From positions 186,001 through 250,000 of the forward strand of contig CP166133.1 in the NCBI GenBank assembly GCA_041228285.1: a DNA stretch of 64,000 bases, read 5' to 3'. The translations under genes and the position numbers were made by a program. This DNA is from Neisseriaceae bacterium CLB008. Lineage in GTDB: Bacteria; Pseudomonadota; Gammaproteobacteria; Burkholderiales; Neisseriaceae. Under the pieces are notes generated by a model. The model was not told where the DNA came from. It worked only from the letters and a program-made list of their open reading frames with translations, and did not search any database. The stretch's first letter is position 1, and each line of letters begins with the position of its first letter. Of this stretch, positions 1 to 8,434 are shown piece after piece.

Positions 1-1
1 T

Positions 2-352
2 TTGGCAGCAACGGCTGGCTTTAGCCTGCTATTGGGTTTGGCCATGTTGTTGACCTCGTGGTGGATGGAACAGGGTTTGGGTCTGGTGGTGGGGCTGGCT
101 TTATGGGGCATTGCCTATACGGCGCTGTTTCCCGTGTGTCAGGTGCGCGTGATGCAGGCCGCACGCGGCGCTCAAGCCTTGGCGGGGACGCTCAATGTGG
201 CGGCGGCGAATGCCGGTACGGGGCTGGGTGCCCTGTTGGGCGGCTGGGTGATTCAGACTTATGGTTTGACCATGGTGGCGCCAGTGGCGGCAGTCTTGGC
301 GGTATTGACCTTGGCCTTCGTGCCCTTACTGCGGCGTCAGGGTTCAGCATAA
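2..352 (+). CDS. MFS transporter, C-terminal fragment (cut by window edge)
   Basis: This is the last ~116 residues of a major facilitator superfamily permease; the reading frame is open to the left edge, so the true start lies outside the window. Three or four hydrophobic membrane segments are visible, separated by a short basic cytoplasmic stretch (QVRVMQAARG) and a glycine-rich helix with the NAGTGLGALLGG motif. That motif is typical of the last helices of DHA1 drug/sugar exporters of the AraJ/YdhP type. The protein ends in LLRRQGSA just before a strong bidirectional terminator. The family call rests on hydrophobicity and this motif only; the substrate cannot be told. Confidence 0.75.
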   Translation: MAATAGFSLLLGLAMLLTSWWMEQGLGLVVGLALWGIAYTALFPVCQVRVMQAARGAQALAGTLNVAAANAGTGLGALLGGWVIQTYGLTMVAPVAAVLAVLTLAFVPLLRRQGSA

Positions 353-369
353 ACGCTAGGGCTTTAAAG

Positions 370-404
370 AAACAGCCGCAGCCATTGATAGGCTGCGGCT
401 GTTT
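370..404. terminator. Bidirectional rho-independent terminator
   Basis: A perfect 14-bp inverted repeat (370-383 with 391-404, arm AAACAGCCGCAGCC) encloses a 7-nt loop. It sits between two convergent genes, the MFS fragment on the plus strand and the MFS transporter on the minus strand. T-rich flanks on the plus side and A-rich flanks on the other allow termination in both directions. Confidence 0.8.
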
Positions 405-416
405 GCGTTATGGCAT

Positions 417-1589
417 TTAGGCCTCGAGTTTGACCTTCTTGCCAAACGACAGCAGGAACAGCACCGTCATCAGCGCAATGCCGATGATTAAACCATTGCT
501 GCCGAGATAATGCATTAAGCCCATGCTCATCATCGGCGCTACGAGGCCGCCAAGGCCCCATACGAGGCCGAGACAGGCGTTGGCGGCCACGAGGTTGGGG
601 CCAGTGAAATAATCGCCTACGCGCACCAAGCCCAGCGTGTAAATCGAGCCAGCAAAGCCGCCCCAAAGGAAGAGGGTGGGCCAGAGGAAAATAGGATAAG
701 GCATTAAAAACGGAATCATGATCGTTAAGAGCAGGGTGCCGACGGCGCACAATACGTGGATGCGCACGCGGCCATAGGCGTCGCTGAGCCAGCCAAAGGG
801 AATCTGGAAGCAGGCATCACCGATGAAGATCATGCTGACAATCAGCACCGCCAGCCGTTCGCTATAGCCATGCTCGATGCTGTACAGCGGCATGATGGAC
901 AGCACCGCAGCGTCAAAGAAGGCGAATAAGAAAATGGCCAGGATGATCACGGGCACGGTGCGCACAAAATAAAACAAAGACTTGCTGTGCTTTTGCTTCT
1001 CATGAAAGGCAAAATCCAGCGGCGCCCACATGGTGATGGCGAGGCCAATGAGGTGAAACGCAAATAACAGCCATAGAGCGGCGCCACCTTGAGCGCCGAG
1101 CATGGATAAGATAAAGGGGCCGAGAATTTGGCAGATGGTAAAAAATGTGGTGTAAATGGCCACAATTCGTCCGCGATCGTGGTCGCCGGCGAGGTCGTTG
1201 ACGCAGGTTTCTCCCAAAATAATCAATAGGCTGCTGGCAATGCCGGCGGTGAGGCGCAGTAGGAAAATGAGGGTGAAGTGATCAACGTAGGCCAAGGGCA
1301 GAATGCTTAGGGTTAACAAAGCGGTGCTGGCCACGAATAAGGATTTAATGCTGAAGCGTTTGGCGATGGCGTTGGCAAAAAAGGCCATGATGACAATGCC
1401 AAGAGCAGGCGTAGCGGCCATGAGACCAATGATGAAGTCAGTGGCGCCCAGATATTTGAGCTTAAACGTCGTATAGGGAATGGTCAGCCCGGTGTTCAGG
1501 CTGACCACGCAAATACTTAAAATGAGGGTAATAAAAGGTAACGAAGGGTGTTTCTTGAGATTATTTAAAAATGGTTGGGCGATACTCAT
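417..1589 (-). CDS. MFS transporter
   Basis: A complete 12-segment major facilitator protein of about 390 residues. It has paired blocks of six hydrophobic helices, a cytoplasmic loop 2-3 region with AKRFSIKS, and the second-half equivalent GWLSDAYGRVR, the degenerate MFS A-motif. No substrate-specific signature is recognisable. An upstream ATG at 1643 is in frame and would overlap the preceding gene by 11 nt. I prefer the ATG at 1589 because the extra 18 residues look like read-through of intergenic sequence, but neither start has a convincing ribosome binding site. It follows the LD-carboxypeptidase gene closely, so the two may be co-transcribed. A role in exporting or recycling small wall-derived solutes is possible but only a guess from position. 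Confidence 0.8.
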   Translation of the reverse strand: MSIAQPFLNNLKKHPSLPFITLILSICVVSLNTGLTIPYTTFKLKYLGATDFIIGLMAATPALGIVIMAFFANAIAKRFSIKSLFVASTALLTLSILPLAYVDHFTLIFLLRLTAGIASSLLIILGETCVNDLAGDHDRGRIVAIYTTFFTICQILGPFILSMLGAQGGAALWLLFAFHLIGLAITMWAPLDFAFHEKQKHSKSLFYFVRTVPVIILAIFLFAFFDAAVLSIMPLYSIEHGYSERLAVLIVSMIFIGDACFQIPFGWLSDAYGRVRIHVLCAVGTLLLTIMIPFLMPYPIFLWPTLFLWGGFAGSIYTLGLVRVGDYFTGPNLVAANACLGLVWGLGGLVAPMMSMGLMHYLGSNGLIIGIALMTVLFLLSFGKKVKLEA

Positions 1590-1632
1590 ACAATGACTAA
1601 AAAATACCCGGCGAAGCAAGGCAGGACTTAAA

Positions 1633-2814
1633 TTATAGCCCATCCTCTGACATTAAGCCATTTTCACCACCAAACATCTCCAAGACATTGACCTCCGGTG
1701 GAGGGGGTAAGAGTGCGGCTAAATTCAAAGCCTTAGCGTCTAGTCTGGGCATGTTTTTGTCATTGAATACCACTTGGTAGCCGCTACCAAAGTCGCGAAC
1801 TTGAACGCGGGCGCCTAAGGGGAAGGTGGCTTTATTGCGCACGTGGCCAAAGGGGAAACCGGTGAGTACAGGCGTTTTGGTGAGCTTGCTGATGTATTCG
1901 GCGACGGTGCTGAGGGTGTAGCTGCTGTCGTAGGTGTCGACGATTTTACCCATATTGAAATCGCCTAAAATAATGGCGCTTTGGTTCTTTAAGGCACCCG
2001 ACAGGTGTAAGGTTTGCAGCATGCGCTCAATACGGTAAGGCTGTTCGCTGGTGTCTTCTAAAAATAAAATGCCGCCCGGTACATTGGGCATGTATTCGGT
2101 GCCGGCAAGAGAGGCCAAAACGCTGAGGTTGCCGCCCCAAAGAATGCCTTCTGTGCGTACGCTTTGGGCCTGAATGCGCGGTACGTCAATGGTGAAGCTG
2201 GCTTCGGTGGTGCCGGTGATGAAGCCTTCCATCGCTGGTATGCTGAGGTTGCTGGAGCCGAAATCGCTGTAGGCCATGGGGCCGGCGAAGCTCATGTACT
2301 GGCCTTTGGCAAATAAGGCCACCTGTAGGGCGGTCACGTCGCTGTAGCCAATGAATAAGGTATCTTGTTCGCGCAGCTTATCGGCCAGTTTGGCAAAGTC
2401 GATGTGGGGCAGGAGGCGAATGGCACCATAGCCGCCACGCGCCGCCATGAGGCAGTCAGGCGCTTTTACGCGGCCAGAGGCAATGTCTTGCAGGTCAGCA
2501 ATGCGTTGGGCATCTGTACCCGCAAAGCGTTGGTAGCGGCGATACAGGCTGCTTTGATTGCTTAGGTTAAAGCCTGCCTGAGTCAATAGGGTCAGGGCGC
2601 GCTGCGATTGCGCTTCGGTGGTCATGAAGCCTGAGGGGGCAATCAGGCGCATAGAGGCGCCGGCCACATTAGGTCGAGGCCGTGGGTGCTTGCCCGGCGA
2701 CGTGGGCTTAACGCTTGGCTGCTGGGGGCTGGTACAGGCTTGTAAGATGCCGGCGCCGGCGATGGCAGACGACACTTTTAAAAACTGACGGCGTGGGGAG
2801 TTAAAAGTCATCAT
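1633..2814 (-). CDS. LD-carboxypeptidase (peptidase family S66), Tat/lipoprotein-type signal
   Basis: Family S66 serine peptidases (LdcA type) remove the terminal D-alanine from murein tetrapeptides during cell-wall recycling. The N-terminus combines a twin-arginine motif (SPRRQFLK, residues ~6-13) with a hydrophobic stretch and a lipobox LQAC, which predicts an exported, lipid-anchored protein. This contrasts with cytoplasmic E. coli LdcA. The catalytic parts are visible: AARGGYG, the GYSD nucleophile elbow, GGNLSVL, an LFLEDT acidic region and the GFPFGH histidine region. The length of about 393 residues exceeds the usual ~300-340 because of the leader and a C-terminal tail. An in-frame TTG at 2820 is possible, but the ATG at 2814 is preferred. 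Downstream of the HIT gene with a short gap, so probably one operon. Confidence 0.88.
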   Translation of the reverse strand: MMTFNSPRRQFLKVSSAIAGAGILQACTSPQQPSVKPTSPGKHPRPRPNVAGASMRLIAPSGFMTTEAQSQRALTLLTQAGFNLSNQSSLYRRYQRFAGTDAQRIADLQDIASGRVKAPDCLMAARGGYGAIRLLPHIDFAKLADKLREQDTLFIGYSDVTALQVALFAKGQYMSFAGPMAYSDFGSSNLSIPAMEGFITGTTEASFTIDVPRIQAQSVRTEGILWGGNLSVLASLAGTEYMPNVPGGILFLEDTSEQPYRIERMLQTLHLSGALKNQSAIILGDFNMGKIVDTYDSSYTLSTVAEYISKLTKTPVLTGFPFGHVRNKATFPLGARVQVRDFGSGYQVVFNDKNMPRLDAKALNLAALLPPPPEVNVLEMFGGENGLMSEDGL

Positions 2815-2837
2815 GGGCAAGGCTGCTTTCTGTAGGG

Positions 2838-3254
2838 TTAATGGGGCTGATCAAGCTCAGACAGGGCCAGGCGCATTTGGTTTGGCCAGTCGCTGGGTAA
2901 GTGAACGGCGTTGCTGCGTTTGGCAGGCGCCCAGATGGCGTCGGGGAAGCAGGCATCGTCGGCAAAGCGGGCGATGACGTGCCAGTGTAAATGAGGCACC
3001 ATATTGCCAAAGCTGGCGAGGTTAATTTTATCGGGATTTAAAATGGTCCGCATGGCTTGCTCGGTGGCCCAAACCCAGTGCATGAGCGTGTGTCGTTCGG
3101 CAGGGGTGAGGTCGGTCATTTCTTTTTGGTGGGCTTGCCAGATGACGCGGCAAAAGCCAGGGGCGTGAGCGTCGTCGGTGACGGCAATGATGCGCACGTC
3201 GTCATTTTGAAGCAGAACCTGCTCATTTTCTGGCTGGCACAGGGGGCAAGACAT
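2838..3254 (-). CDS. HIT family nucleotide-binding hydrolase
   Basis: A 138-residue histidine-triad protein. The defining H-x-H-x-H motif is present as HLHWHV (histidines ~88, 90, 92), preceded by the FGNMVPH strand typical of the family. HIT proteins hydrolyse or transfer nucleoside monophosphates from dinucleoside polyphosphates or phosphoramidates in the cytoplasm. The N-terminus carries a CPLC cysteine pair, seen in some proteobacterial HIT proteins, that could bind metal. The start is supported by AAGGA eight bases upstream. It leads a likely three-gene unit with the LD-carboxypeptidase and the MFS transporter. The precise substrate is unknown. Confidence 0.9.
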   Translation of the reverse strand: MSCPLCQPENEQVLLQNDDVRIIAVTDDAHAPGFCRVIWQAHQKEMTDLTPAERHTLMHWVWATEQAMRTILNPDKINLASFGNMVPHLHWHVIARFADDACFPDAIWAPAKRSNAVHLPSDWPNQMRLALSELDQPH

Positions 3255-3343
3255 GGTTTTCCTTGGTATTTTAAATAAAGATCATCATAACGTGCTTTGT
3301 GGGCGGTTGCCAACTTTAGCGTGGTGGCTTGGGGCGCTATTGT

Positions 3344-3433
3344 GTAGGGTGGTGCAAAGCGCAGCGTGCCCACCGTTCTTAACGTGTCCTTCTGCCCACA
3401 TTGAAAACCCGCGTGGGTCACGACCCACCCTAC
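3344..3433. repeat. Composite palindromic intergenic repeat (REP/MITE-like)
   Basis: A ~90-bp element with 9-bp terminal inverted repeats GTAGGGTGG (3344-3352) and CCACCCTAC (3425-3433). Inside are two sub-palindromes: a left one around GGTGCAAAGCGCAGCGTGCCC and a right one around GTGGGTCACGACCCAC. Similar GTAGGGTGGG..CCCACCCTAC elements occur as dispersed intergenic repeats in several proteobacteria. No coding capacity is seen in this 294-bp spacer between the HIT gene and the maeB terminator. Confidence 0.6.
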
Positions 3434-3509
3434 GCTTAAGGGGTTACGTTTTAGTCGTAAAAAAAGAATAGCGAACGATATGATAAACCATGGTTTAATC
3501 ACCCACAAA

Positions 3510-3535
3510 AAAAGCCCACCAAAAGGTGGGCTTTT
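3510..3535 (-). terminator. Rho-independent terminator of maeB
   Basis: Inverted repeat AAAAGCCCACC (3510-3520) and GGTGGGCTTTT (3525-3535) with a 4-nt loop. Read on the minus strand it ends in a run of seven T, 14 bases after the maeB stop codon. Confidence 0.85.
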
Positions 3536-3548
3536 ACGCGAATCGTGA

Positions 3549-5834
3549 TTACTTAGCGTCTACTTCACGTTGTGCTTCCACAGCGGCCAAGGCCACCATG
3601 TTGATGATGCGACGAACAGAAGAAATAGGCGTCAAGATGTGAACCGGTTTGTTCATCCCCATCAAGATTGGGCCGATGGTCACGCCGTCAGCGGCAGAAA
3701 CACGCAACAGGTTGTAGCTGATGTTGGCGGCTTCTACGTTAGGCATCACCAATAGGTTGGCGGCGCCTTTAAGCGTGGTATCGGGCAATACTTGAGTGCG
3801 GAAGGTTTCGATCAAGGCAGCATCACCTTGCATTTCACCGTCGATTTCCAATTCAGGCTGAGCCGCTTGGATCAGGCCTAAAGCATCTTGCATGCGACGA
3901 GAGGTGTCGTTTTGGATAGAGCCGAAGTTTGAGTTCGACAACAAAGCCACCTTCGGCGTCACGCCAAAGCGATTCATGGTTTCTGAGGCCATGCGAGTGA
4001 TCGAGGCCAACTGTTGTGCGGTTGGCTGTTCGTTCACGTAGGTGTCGGCGATGAAGATGTTGCCGCTAGGCAAGATCAAGGCATTCATGGCAGCCGCTGT
4101 TTTTTCAGGGTTGTCGTAGCCCAATACTTCTTCAACGATGCTGAAGTGCTGTTGGTAGGTGCCAAACGTGCCGCAGATCATGCCGTCGGCGTCGCCGCGA
4201 CGAACCATGATGGCGCCGATCAACGAGGTATTGCCGATCAACTTACGACGGGCCATCTCAGGAGAGACGCCGTTGCGCTTGCTGATTTCGTAGTAATCTT
4301 CCCAATAGTCGCGGTAGCGAGGATCGTCTTGGTTGTTCACCAGTTCGAAATCCACGCCGGCGGTTAGGCGTAGGCCTAATTTTTGGATGCGTTTTTCGAT
4401 GACGCTTGGGCGACCAATCAAAACAGGATAAGCAATGCCTTGCAACACGATTTGTTGGGTGGCGTGCAGCACGCGTTCGTCTTCACCCTCACACATCACG
4501 ATGCGTTTTAGGTCTTTTTTGGCTTGTGACATCACCGGTTTCATGAACAATTTAGATTTGTACACGAATTGTGATAGGCGCTCAACGTAGGCGTCCATGT
4601 CTTCAATCGGGCGAGTGGCCACGCCTGAATCCATAGCGGCTTGTGCCACGGCCGGTGCGATTTGCACGATTAGGCGTGGGTCGAATGGTTTTGGAATCAG
4701 GTATTTAGGACCGAATTCAGCCGTTTCGTTGCCGTAGGCGTCTGCTACTTCGTCGTTTTGTTCCGCCAAGGCTAGGTCGGCAATGGCTTTCACGCAGGCC
4801 AGCTTCATTTCTTCGTTAATGGTGGTGGCGCCAACGTCTAGGGCACCACGGAAGATGAAGGGGAAGCACAATACGTTGTTGACCTGGTTCGGGAAGTCAG
4901 AGCGGCCAGTGCCGATGATCACGTCAGGGCGGGTTTCTAGTGCCAATGGTGGCCAAATTTCTGGCTCTGGGTTGGCTAGGGCAAACACCAATGGGTTGGC
5001 GGCCATGGTCAACAGCATTTCTGGCTTCAATAGGTTGGCGCCAGATAAGCCTAGGAAAATGTCACAATCAACTACGCTGTCGGCTAGGTTACGTTTGCCG
5101 TTGTCGGCGATGGCGTAGCGTTTTTTGCTTTCGTCCATGCGGTCGTCACGGTTTTCGTAAATCACGCCTTTAGAGTCGCATACGGTGATGTTGGCGCGGT
5201 TCATGCCCAAGGCAACCAATAGGTCTAGACAAGCGATGGCGGCAGCGCCAGCGCCTGAACACACTAATTTAACTTGGTCGATTTTCTTGTCGACCACGCG
5301 CAGGCCGTTCATAACGGCGGCAGCGGCAATAATGGCGGTGCCGTGTTGGTCGTCGTGGAATACCGGAATATTGGCACGTTCGCGCAGTTTCTTCTCAATA
5401 TAGAAACACTCAGGGGCCTTGAAGTCTTCCAAGTTGATGCCGCCAAAAGTAGGCTCTAAAGAAGCAATGATGTCGACCAGTTTATCTGGGTCGGTTTCGT
5501 TGATTTCGATGTCAAATACGTCAATGCCGGCGAATTTTTTGAACAATACGCCTTTGCCTTCCATCACTGGCTTACTGGCTAAGGCGCCGATGTTGCCTAG
5601 GCCTAAAACAGCGGTGCCGTTAGAAATCACCGCCACTAAGTTGCCACGAGCAGTGTATTTGTAAGAGTTTAGCGGGTCTTCTTGAATGGCCAAGCAGGGT
5701 GCGGCCACGCCTGGAGAGTAGGCTAGCGATAAATCATATTGAGTAGCCAATGGCTTGGTTGGGGCCACTTGGATCTTGCCTGGATTTGGGAACTCATGGA
5801 AGTTGAGAGCGGCTTCTTTGATTAATTCATCCAT
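3549..5834 (-). CDS. maeB: NADP-dependent malic enzyme with C-terminal phosphotransacetylase-like domain
   Basis: Large bacterial MaeB converts malate plus NADP+ to pyruvate, CO2 and NADPH in the cytoplasm, linking the TCA cycle to pyruvate and reducing power. Residues ~1-430 are the malic enzyme part, with [12 protein letters not shown], the DDQHGTA metal/substrate loop, a Rossmann region around [13 protein letters not shown], and NPEPEI. Residues ~430-761 are the phosphate acetyltransferase-like domain, which in this family is regulatory (acetyl-CoA sensing) and usually not catalytic. The length of 761 residues matches the family. The start has GGAG upstream. The gene has its own strong terminator and a perfect TATAAT upstream within a striking inverted repeat, so it is probably transcribed alone. 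Confidence 0.96.
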   Translation of the reverse strand: MDELIKEAALNFHEFPNPGKIQVAPTKPLATQYDLSLAYSPGVAAPCLAIQEDPLNSYKYTARGNLVAVISNGTAVLGLGNIGALASKPVMEGKGVLFKKFAGIDVFDIEINETDPDKLVDIIASLEPTFGGINLEDFKAPECFYIEKKLRERANIPVFHDDQHGTAIIAAAAVMNGLRVVDKKIDQVKLVCSGAGAAAIACLDLLVALGMNRANITVCDSKGVIYENRDDRMDESKKRYAIADNGKRNLADSVVDCDIFLGLSGANLLKPEMLLTMAANPLVFALANPEPEIWPPLALETRPDVIIGTGRSDFPNQVNNVLCFPFIFRGALDVGATTINEEMKLACVKAIADLALAEQNDEVADAYGNETAEFGPKYLIPKPFDPRLIVQIAPAVAQAAMDSGVATRPIEDMDAYVERLSQFVYKSKLFMKPVMSQAKKDLKRIVMCEGEDERVLHATQQIVLQGIAYPVLIGRPSVIEKRIQKLGLRLTAGVDFELVNNQDDPRYRDYWEDYYEISKRNGVSPEMARRKLIGNTSLIGAIMVRRGDADGMICGTFGTYQQHFSIVEEVLGYDNPEKTAAAMNALILPSGNIFIADTYVNEQPTAQQLASITRMASETMNRFGVTPKVALLSNSNFGSIQNDTSRRMQDALGLIQAAQPELEIDGEMQGDAALIETFRTQVLPDTTLKGAANLLVMPNVEAANISYNLLRVSAADGVTIGPILMGMNKPVHILTPISSVRRIINMVALAAVEAQREVDAK

Positions 5835-5908
5835 TTGGTTTGGAACTCCGTTGTAGTTAATTCGCCATGGTGGTTATTTGGCGCTGCGCAAATCGTCAAA
5901 TAACAAAA

Positions 5909-5955
5909 GTGACCCCTATTATACGGATTTCAGCGCAATATAAAATAGGGATCAC
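5909..5955 (-). promoter_or_regulatory. maeB promoter region with long inverted repeat
   Basis: Two near-perfect 12-bp inverted arms, GTGACCCCTATT (5909-5920) and AATAGGGATCAC (5944-5955), with one mismatch, are 35 bp apart centre to centre. On the minus strand a perfect TATAAT -10 box (5918-5923) overlaps the proximal arm; no good -35 box is seen. This could be a two-site operator for maeB. Alternatively it is a hairpin terminator after fixH, since the minus-strand stem is followed by TTTTGTT. Confidence 0.45.
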
Positions 5956-5978
5956 TGCTTTAACTGGCGTAAAAAAGC

Positions 5979-6533
5979 TTAAGGTTGCTGTTTTGTGTTT
6001 TCTTGTACTTTAGCAAGCAAGGGTGAGAGCTCAACCGTTGACCCTTGAGAGGTGAGCCATTTGCCTTGGATGCGCCATTCAGAATCGGCGTCATCAATAC
6101 GAACATACCACGTTTTAGAGGCTGGTAACGCTTTTAGTTCAGCTTCGTATAGATTTTTATTGACGGCGTTAGGCGTCAGTTTAATCACCTGATCGTATTC
6201 TTGCAAAGTAGGGTGCATCAAATGTAAGGATAACTCGTCGGTTGAGTCAAACGTGCCGTTCATGAAGATGCGTGCCGTGGTGCCGTCTGGGCTAAACATC
6301 ACGGTGGCGTCCACCTTGTTGGCTAAGGCCAATTGATCACGTTCCAATTGAAGGTTGATGTTTTTGCCTTCTTTGTAATAGTCATCGGTAACCAATGAGT
6401 CGGCCGTGGTGGCGGCAATGTAATAGGTGATAAAGCCTGCGATCAGAACAATGACGGGTCCTATGGCTAAGTAGTAAGGCCAAGGTTCTTTGTACCAAGG
6501 TTTCGAGCTCATGGGTAACAAGGTGGTTTTCAT
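5979..6533 (-). CDS. fixH: FixH-family cbb3 oxidase-associated membrane protein
   Basis: A 184-residue protein with one N-terminal membrane helix (about residues 20-42, IGPVIVLIAGFITYYIA) and the DDYYKEGKNIN motif that follows the helix in FixH/CcoH-like proteins. The remainder is an Ig-like periplasmic domain. FixH proteins take part in assembly or maturation of cytochrome cbb3 oxidase, possibly with copper handling. GGAGAG lies eight bases before the first ATG, which supports this start over an internal Met at residue 8. The ribosome binding site overlaps the ccoG stop and the gap is 5 bp, so fixH is translated from the ccoG transcript. Confidence 0.88.
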   Translation of the reverse strand: MKTTLLPMSSKPWYKEPWPYYLAIGPVIVLIAGFITYYIAATTADSLVTDDYYKEGKNINLQLERDQLALANKVDATVMFSPDGTTARIFMNGTFDSTDELSLHLMHPTLQEYDQVIKLTPNAVNKNLYEAELKALPASKTWYVRIDDADSEWRIQGKWLTSQGSTVELSPLLAKVQENTKQQP

Positions 6534-6538
6534 GGGGT

Positions 6539-7963
6539 TTACTCTCCGATGAAGTTAGACTTCTCAGTTAAGGTTTCTAAAGGCTTGCTGTCTGGCGTTG
6601 CGTCTGCGGCACCATATACCCGGAAATGGAACTTGATCGGGTGGCTACCTTTACCTGCATATTCAGGAATGGTGGCCACTTGTACCGATTTCTCGATGGT
6701 TTGACCCGCAGGCAGCAGCAAGGGTTCAGGCAGGCCTGTAATGGCGATGTCGGGGAAGCCTTCTACTTCTGCCACCAGATACTGAGGAGTGTCCTTAGTG
6801 TTGATGATGTGCAGCATATAGGCGTTTTCCAACCAGCCTTGTTTGTTTTCACGCACCATGACGCCACGGTCTTTGATGATGTCAACGCGCACCGTTGGGC
6901 GCATGAATAGGCCCACAACTAAAGCAATCATGATCCCGAATAGAATGGCGCCATAGCCAGACACGCGCGGACGCCATAGGCGTTTCACAATCTGTGACTC
7001 TGGGTATTCTTTTTCTAGTGCGGCTTCGGTGGTGTAGCGAATCAGGCCGCGTGGCAATTCAATTTTGTCCATGACTTCATCACAGGCATCAATACAGGCC
7101 GCGCAACCAATACATTCGTATTGTAAGCCTTCTCGGATGTCAATGCCAACCGGACAAACCTGAACGCATAAAGTACAGTCGATGCAATCGCCTTTAGGGG
7201 AAGCTGCGCCTTCGGCCTGTTTTTTCTTACCGCGCGGTTCGCCGCGGGCTTCGTCGTAGGAAATCACTAAAGTGTCGCGGTCAAACATGGCGCTTTGGAA
7301 ACGGGCGTATGGACACATGTATTTACACACTTGCTCGCGCATCATGTGGCCAAATAAATAGGTCATGAAGCCATAAAAAGCAAGGGTAAACCATTCGCCG
7401 CCGACCAAGTTGAAGCTGATGAGGTCGCTCAGCGCTTCACGAATCGGGGTGAACCAGCCAAGGAAGGTAAAGCCGGTCCAGAAACACACCAGGAAAATCA
7501 CCAGGTATTTAGGTGCTTTAATGCGAATTTTGTGGAAGCCCCAAGGTTCTTTGTCTAGCTTGAGGCGCTTGTTGCGGTCGCCTTCAAAGAAGTGGTCAAT
7601 CCAGGTCATGATTTCGGTGTAGACGGTTTGAGGGCAAGCATAACCACACCAGAGTCGGCCAGCGATGGTGGTCCACCAGAAGAGGCCGAAGGCACAGATC
7701 ATAAGCAGGCCGGCCAAGAAGATGAAGTCTTGCGGCCACAAAACGATGCCGAAGATGTAAAACTTACGCTCGGCAATGTGCCAAAGCATGGCTTGGCGGC
7801 CATTCCAGTTTAGCCAAGGCACCACGTAGAAGAATATTTGGGTGACGATGATGGCAATAATGCGCCAATTGGCGAAGCGCCCTTTGGCCCGTTTGGGGTG
7901 TATCCGTTTTGCCGACTGATAAAGCTCAATAACCTGTTCGTCAGGTTGTTGCTGTTTTGACAT
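6539..7963 (-). CDS. ccoG: Cytochrome c oxidase accessory protein CcoG (FixG), polyferredoxin
   Basis: CcoG is a membrane Fe-S protein that reduces Cu(II) to Cu(I) for cbb3 oxidase assembly. Of 474 residues, the N-terminal part has several membrane helices. There is an early CGYACP motif (Cys 106 and 110), then CKYMCP, and two 4Fe-4S ferredoxin clusters in CIDCTLCVQVCP and CIGCAACIDAC. After another helix comes a C-terminal periplasmic Ig-like domain (IG_FixG_C). AAGGA precedes the ATG with good spacing. It is followed by fixH and lies downstream of ccoNOQP, but is separated from ccoP by a terminator and a 470-bp spacer, so it has its own promoter. Confidence 0.95.
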   Translation of the reverse strand: MSKQQQPDEQVIELYQSAKRIHPKRAKGRFANWRIIAIIVTQIFFYVVPWLNWNGRQAMLWHIAERKFYIFGIVLWPQDFIFLAGLLMICAFGLFWWTTIAGRLWCGYACPQTVYTEIMTWIDHFFEGDRNKRLKLDKEPWGFHKIRIKAPKYLVIFLVCFWTGFTFLGWFTPIREALSDLISFNLVGGEWFTLAFYGFMTYLFGHMMREQVCKYMCPYARFQSAMFDRDTLVISYDEARGEPRGKKKQAEGAASPKGDCIDCTLCVQVCPVGIDIREGLQYECIGCAACIDACDEVMDKIELPRGLIRYTTEAALEKEYPESQIVKRLWRPRVSGYGAILFGIMIALVVGLFMRPTVRVDIIKDRGVMVRENKQGWLENAYMLHIINTKDTPQYLVAEVEGFPDIAITGLPEPLLLPAGQTIEKSVQVATIPEYAGKGSHPIKFHFRVYGAADATPDSKPLETLTEKSNFIGE

Positions 7964-8110
7964 GTCGAATCCTTGTGGTTTACTTTCCTAGTTCCAGTAA
8001 AAACCGAAATAATTACCGGATGTTTTTTGTTATATGATGTTTTTGGGTGTAACTAACACTACAATTTTAACAAAGTTTACGCCTAACTGCATCTGTTGTG
8101 GTGCTTTAAA

Positions 8111-8215
8111 CCGTTTTAGTTCCAACAGGAATGACTAAAACGGATGAATTGTCGTCAAAATAGGCGAAGACCATAATGGCTTTATGGTGTAGTGAGGGCG
8201 TCAGCCCTTTTTTCT
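8111..8215 (+). ncRNA. Candidate small RNA or structured regulatory element in the ccoG-ccoP spacer
   Basis: The 470-bp spacer 7964-8434 has no credible gene. It contains a perfect 10-bp inverted repeat, CCGTTTTAGT (8111-8120) and ACTAAAACGG (8134-8143), whose 13-nt loop can pair further (TCC with GGA around AACA). About 50 bases later AGGGC-gtca-GCCCT (8195-8208) is followed by six T, a short plus-strand terminator. A TACAAT box lies at 8060-8065. Hairpin plus terminator would fit a ~140-nt plus-strand sRNA, but no good -35 box is seen. The repeat may instead be an operator for ccoG. A 62-codon reading frame at 8176-8364 has no start context and is not supported. Confidence 0.3.
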
Positions 8216-8389
8216 ATCTTTTACCGCGCAGATTGAGTGTGAGTGGCCAAAAAAAAGGGCGCTTTTGCGATATTGTTGCCAATGTCAGATTTGGCCCCGG
8301 TTGGCGCAGATTTTGTCTTGAGGCTTGGAGGAGATTGTTGTTTTTTGGTGGGAGGAGGGGCTGAAAAGACACATTAAGCGCCCATAAAA

Positions 8390-8417
8390 AAACTGCCCTC
8401 TGAAACGAGGGCAGTTT
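8390..8417 (-). terminator. Rho-independent terminator of the ccoNOQP operon
   Basis: Inverted repeat AAACTGCCCTC (8390-8400) and GAGGGCAGTTT (8407-8417) with a 6-nt loop. On the minus strand it is followed by seven T, 17 bp beyond the ccoP stop codon. Confidence 0.9.
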
Positions 8418-8434
8418 GGGTCAGCGTATGCGCC

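Noticed and set aside
8176-8364. 62-codon plus-strand frame in the ccoG-ccoP spacer
   Set aside because: No ribosome binding site, low-complexity translation rich in Arg/Phe/Gly, and it overlaps a terminator-like stem.
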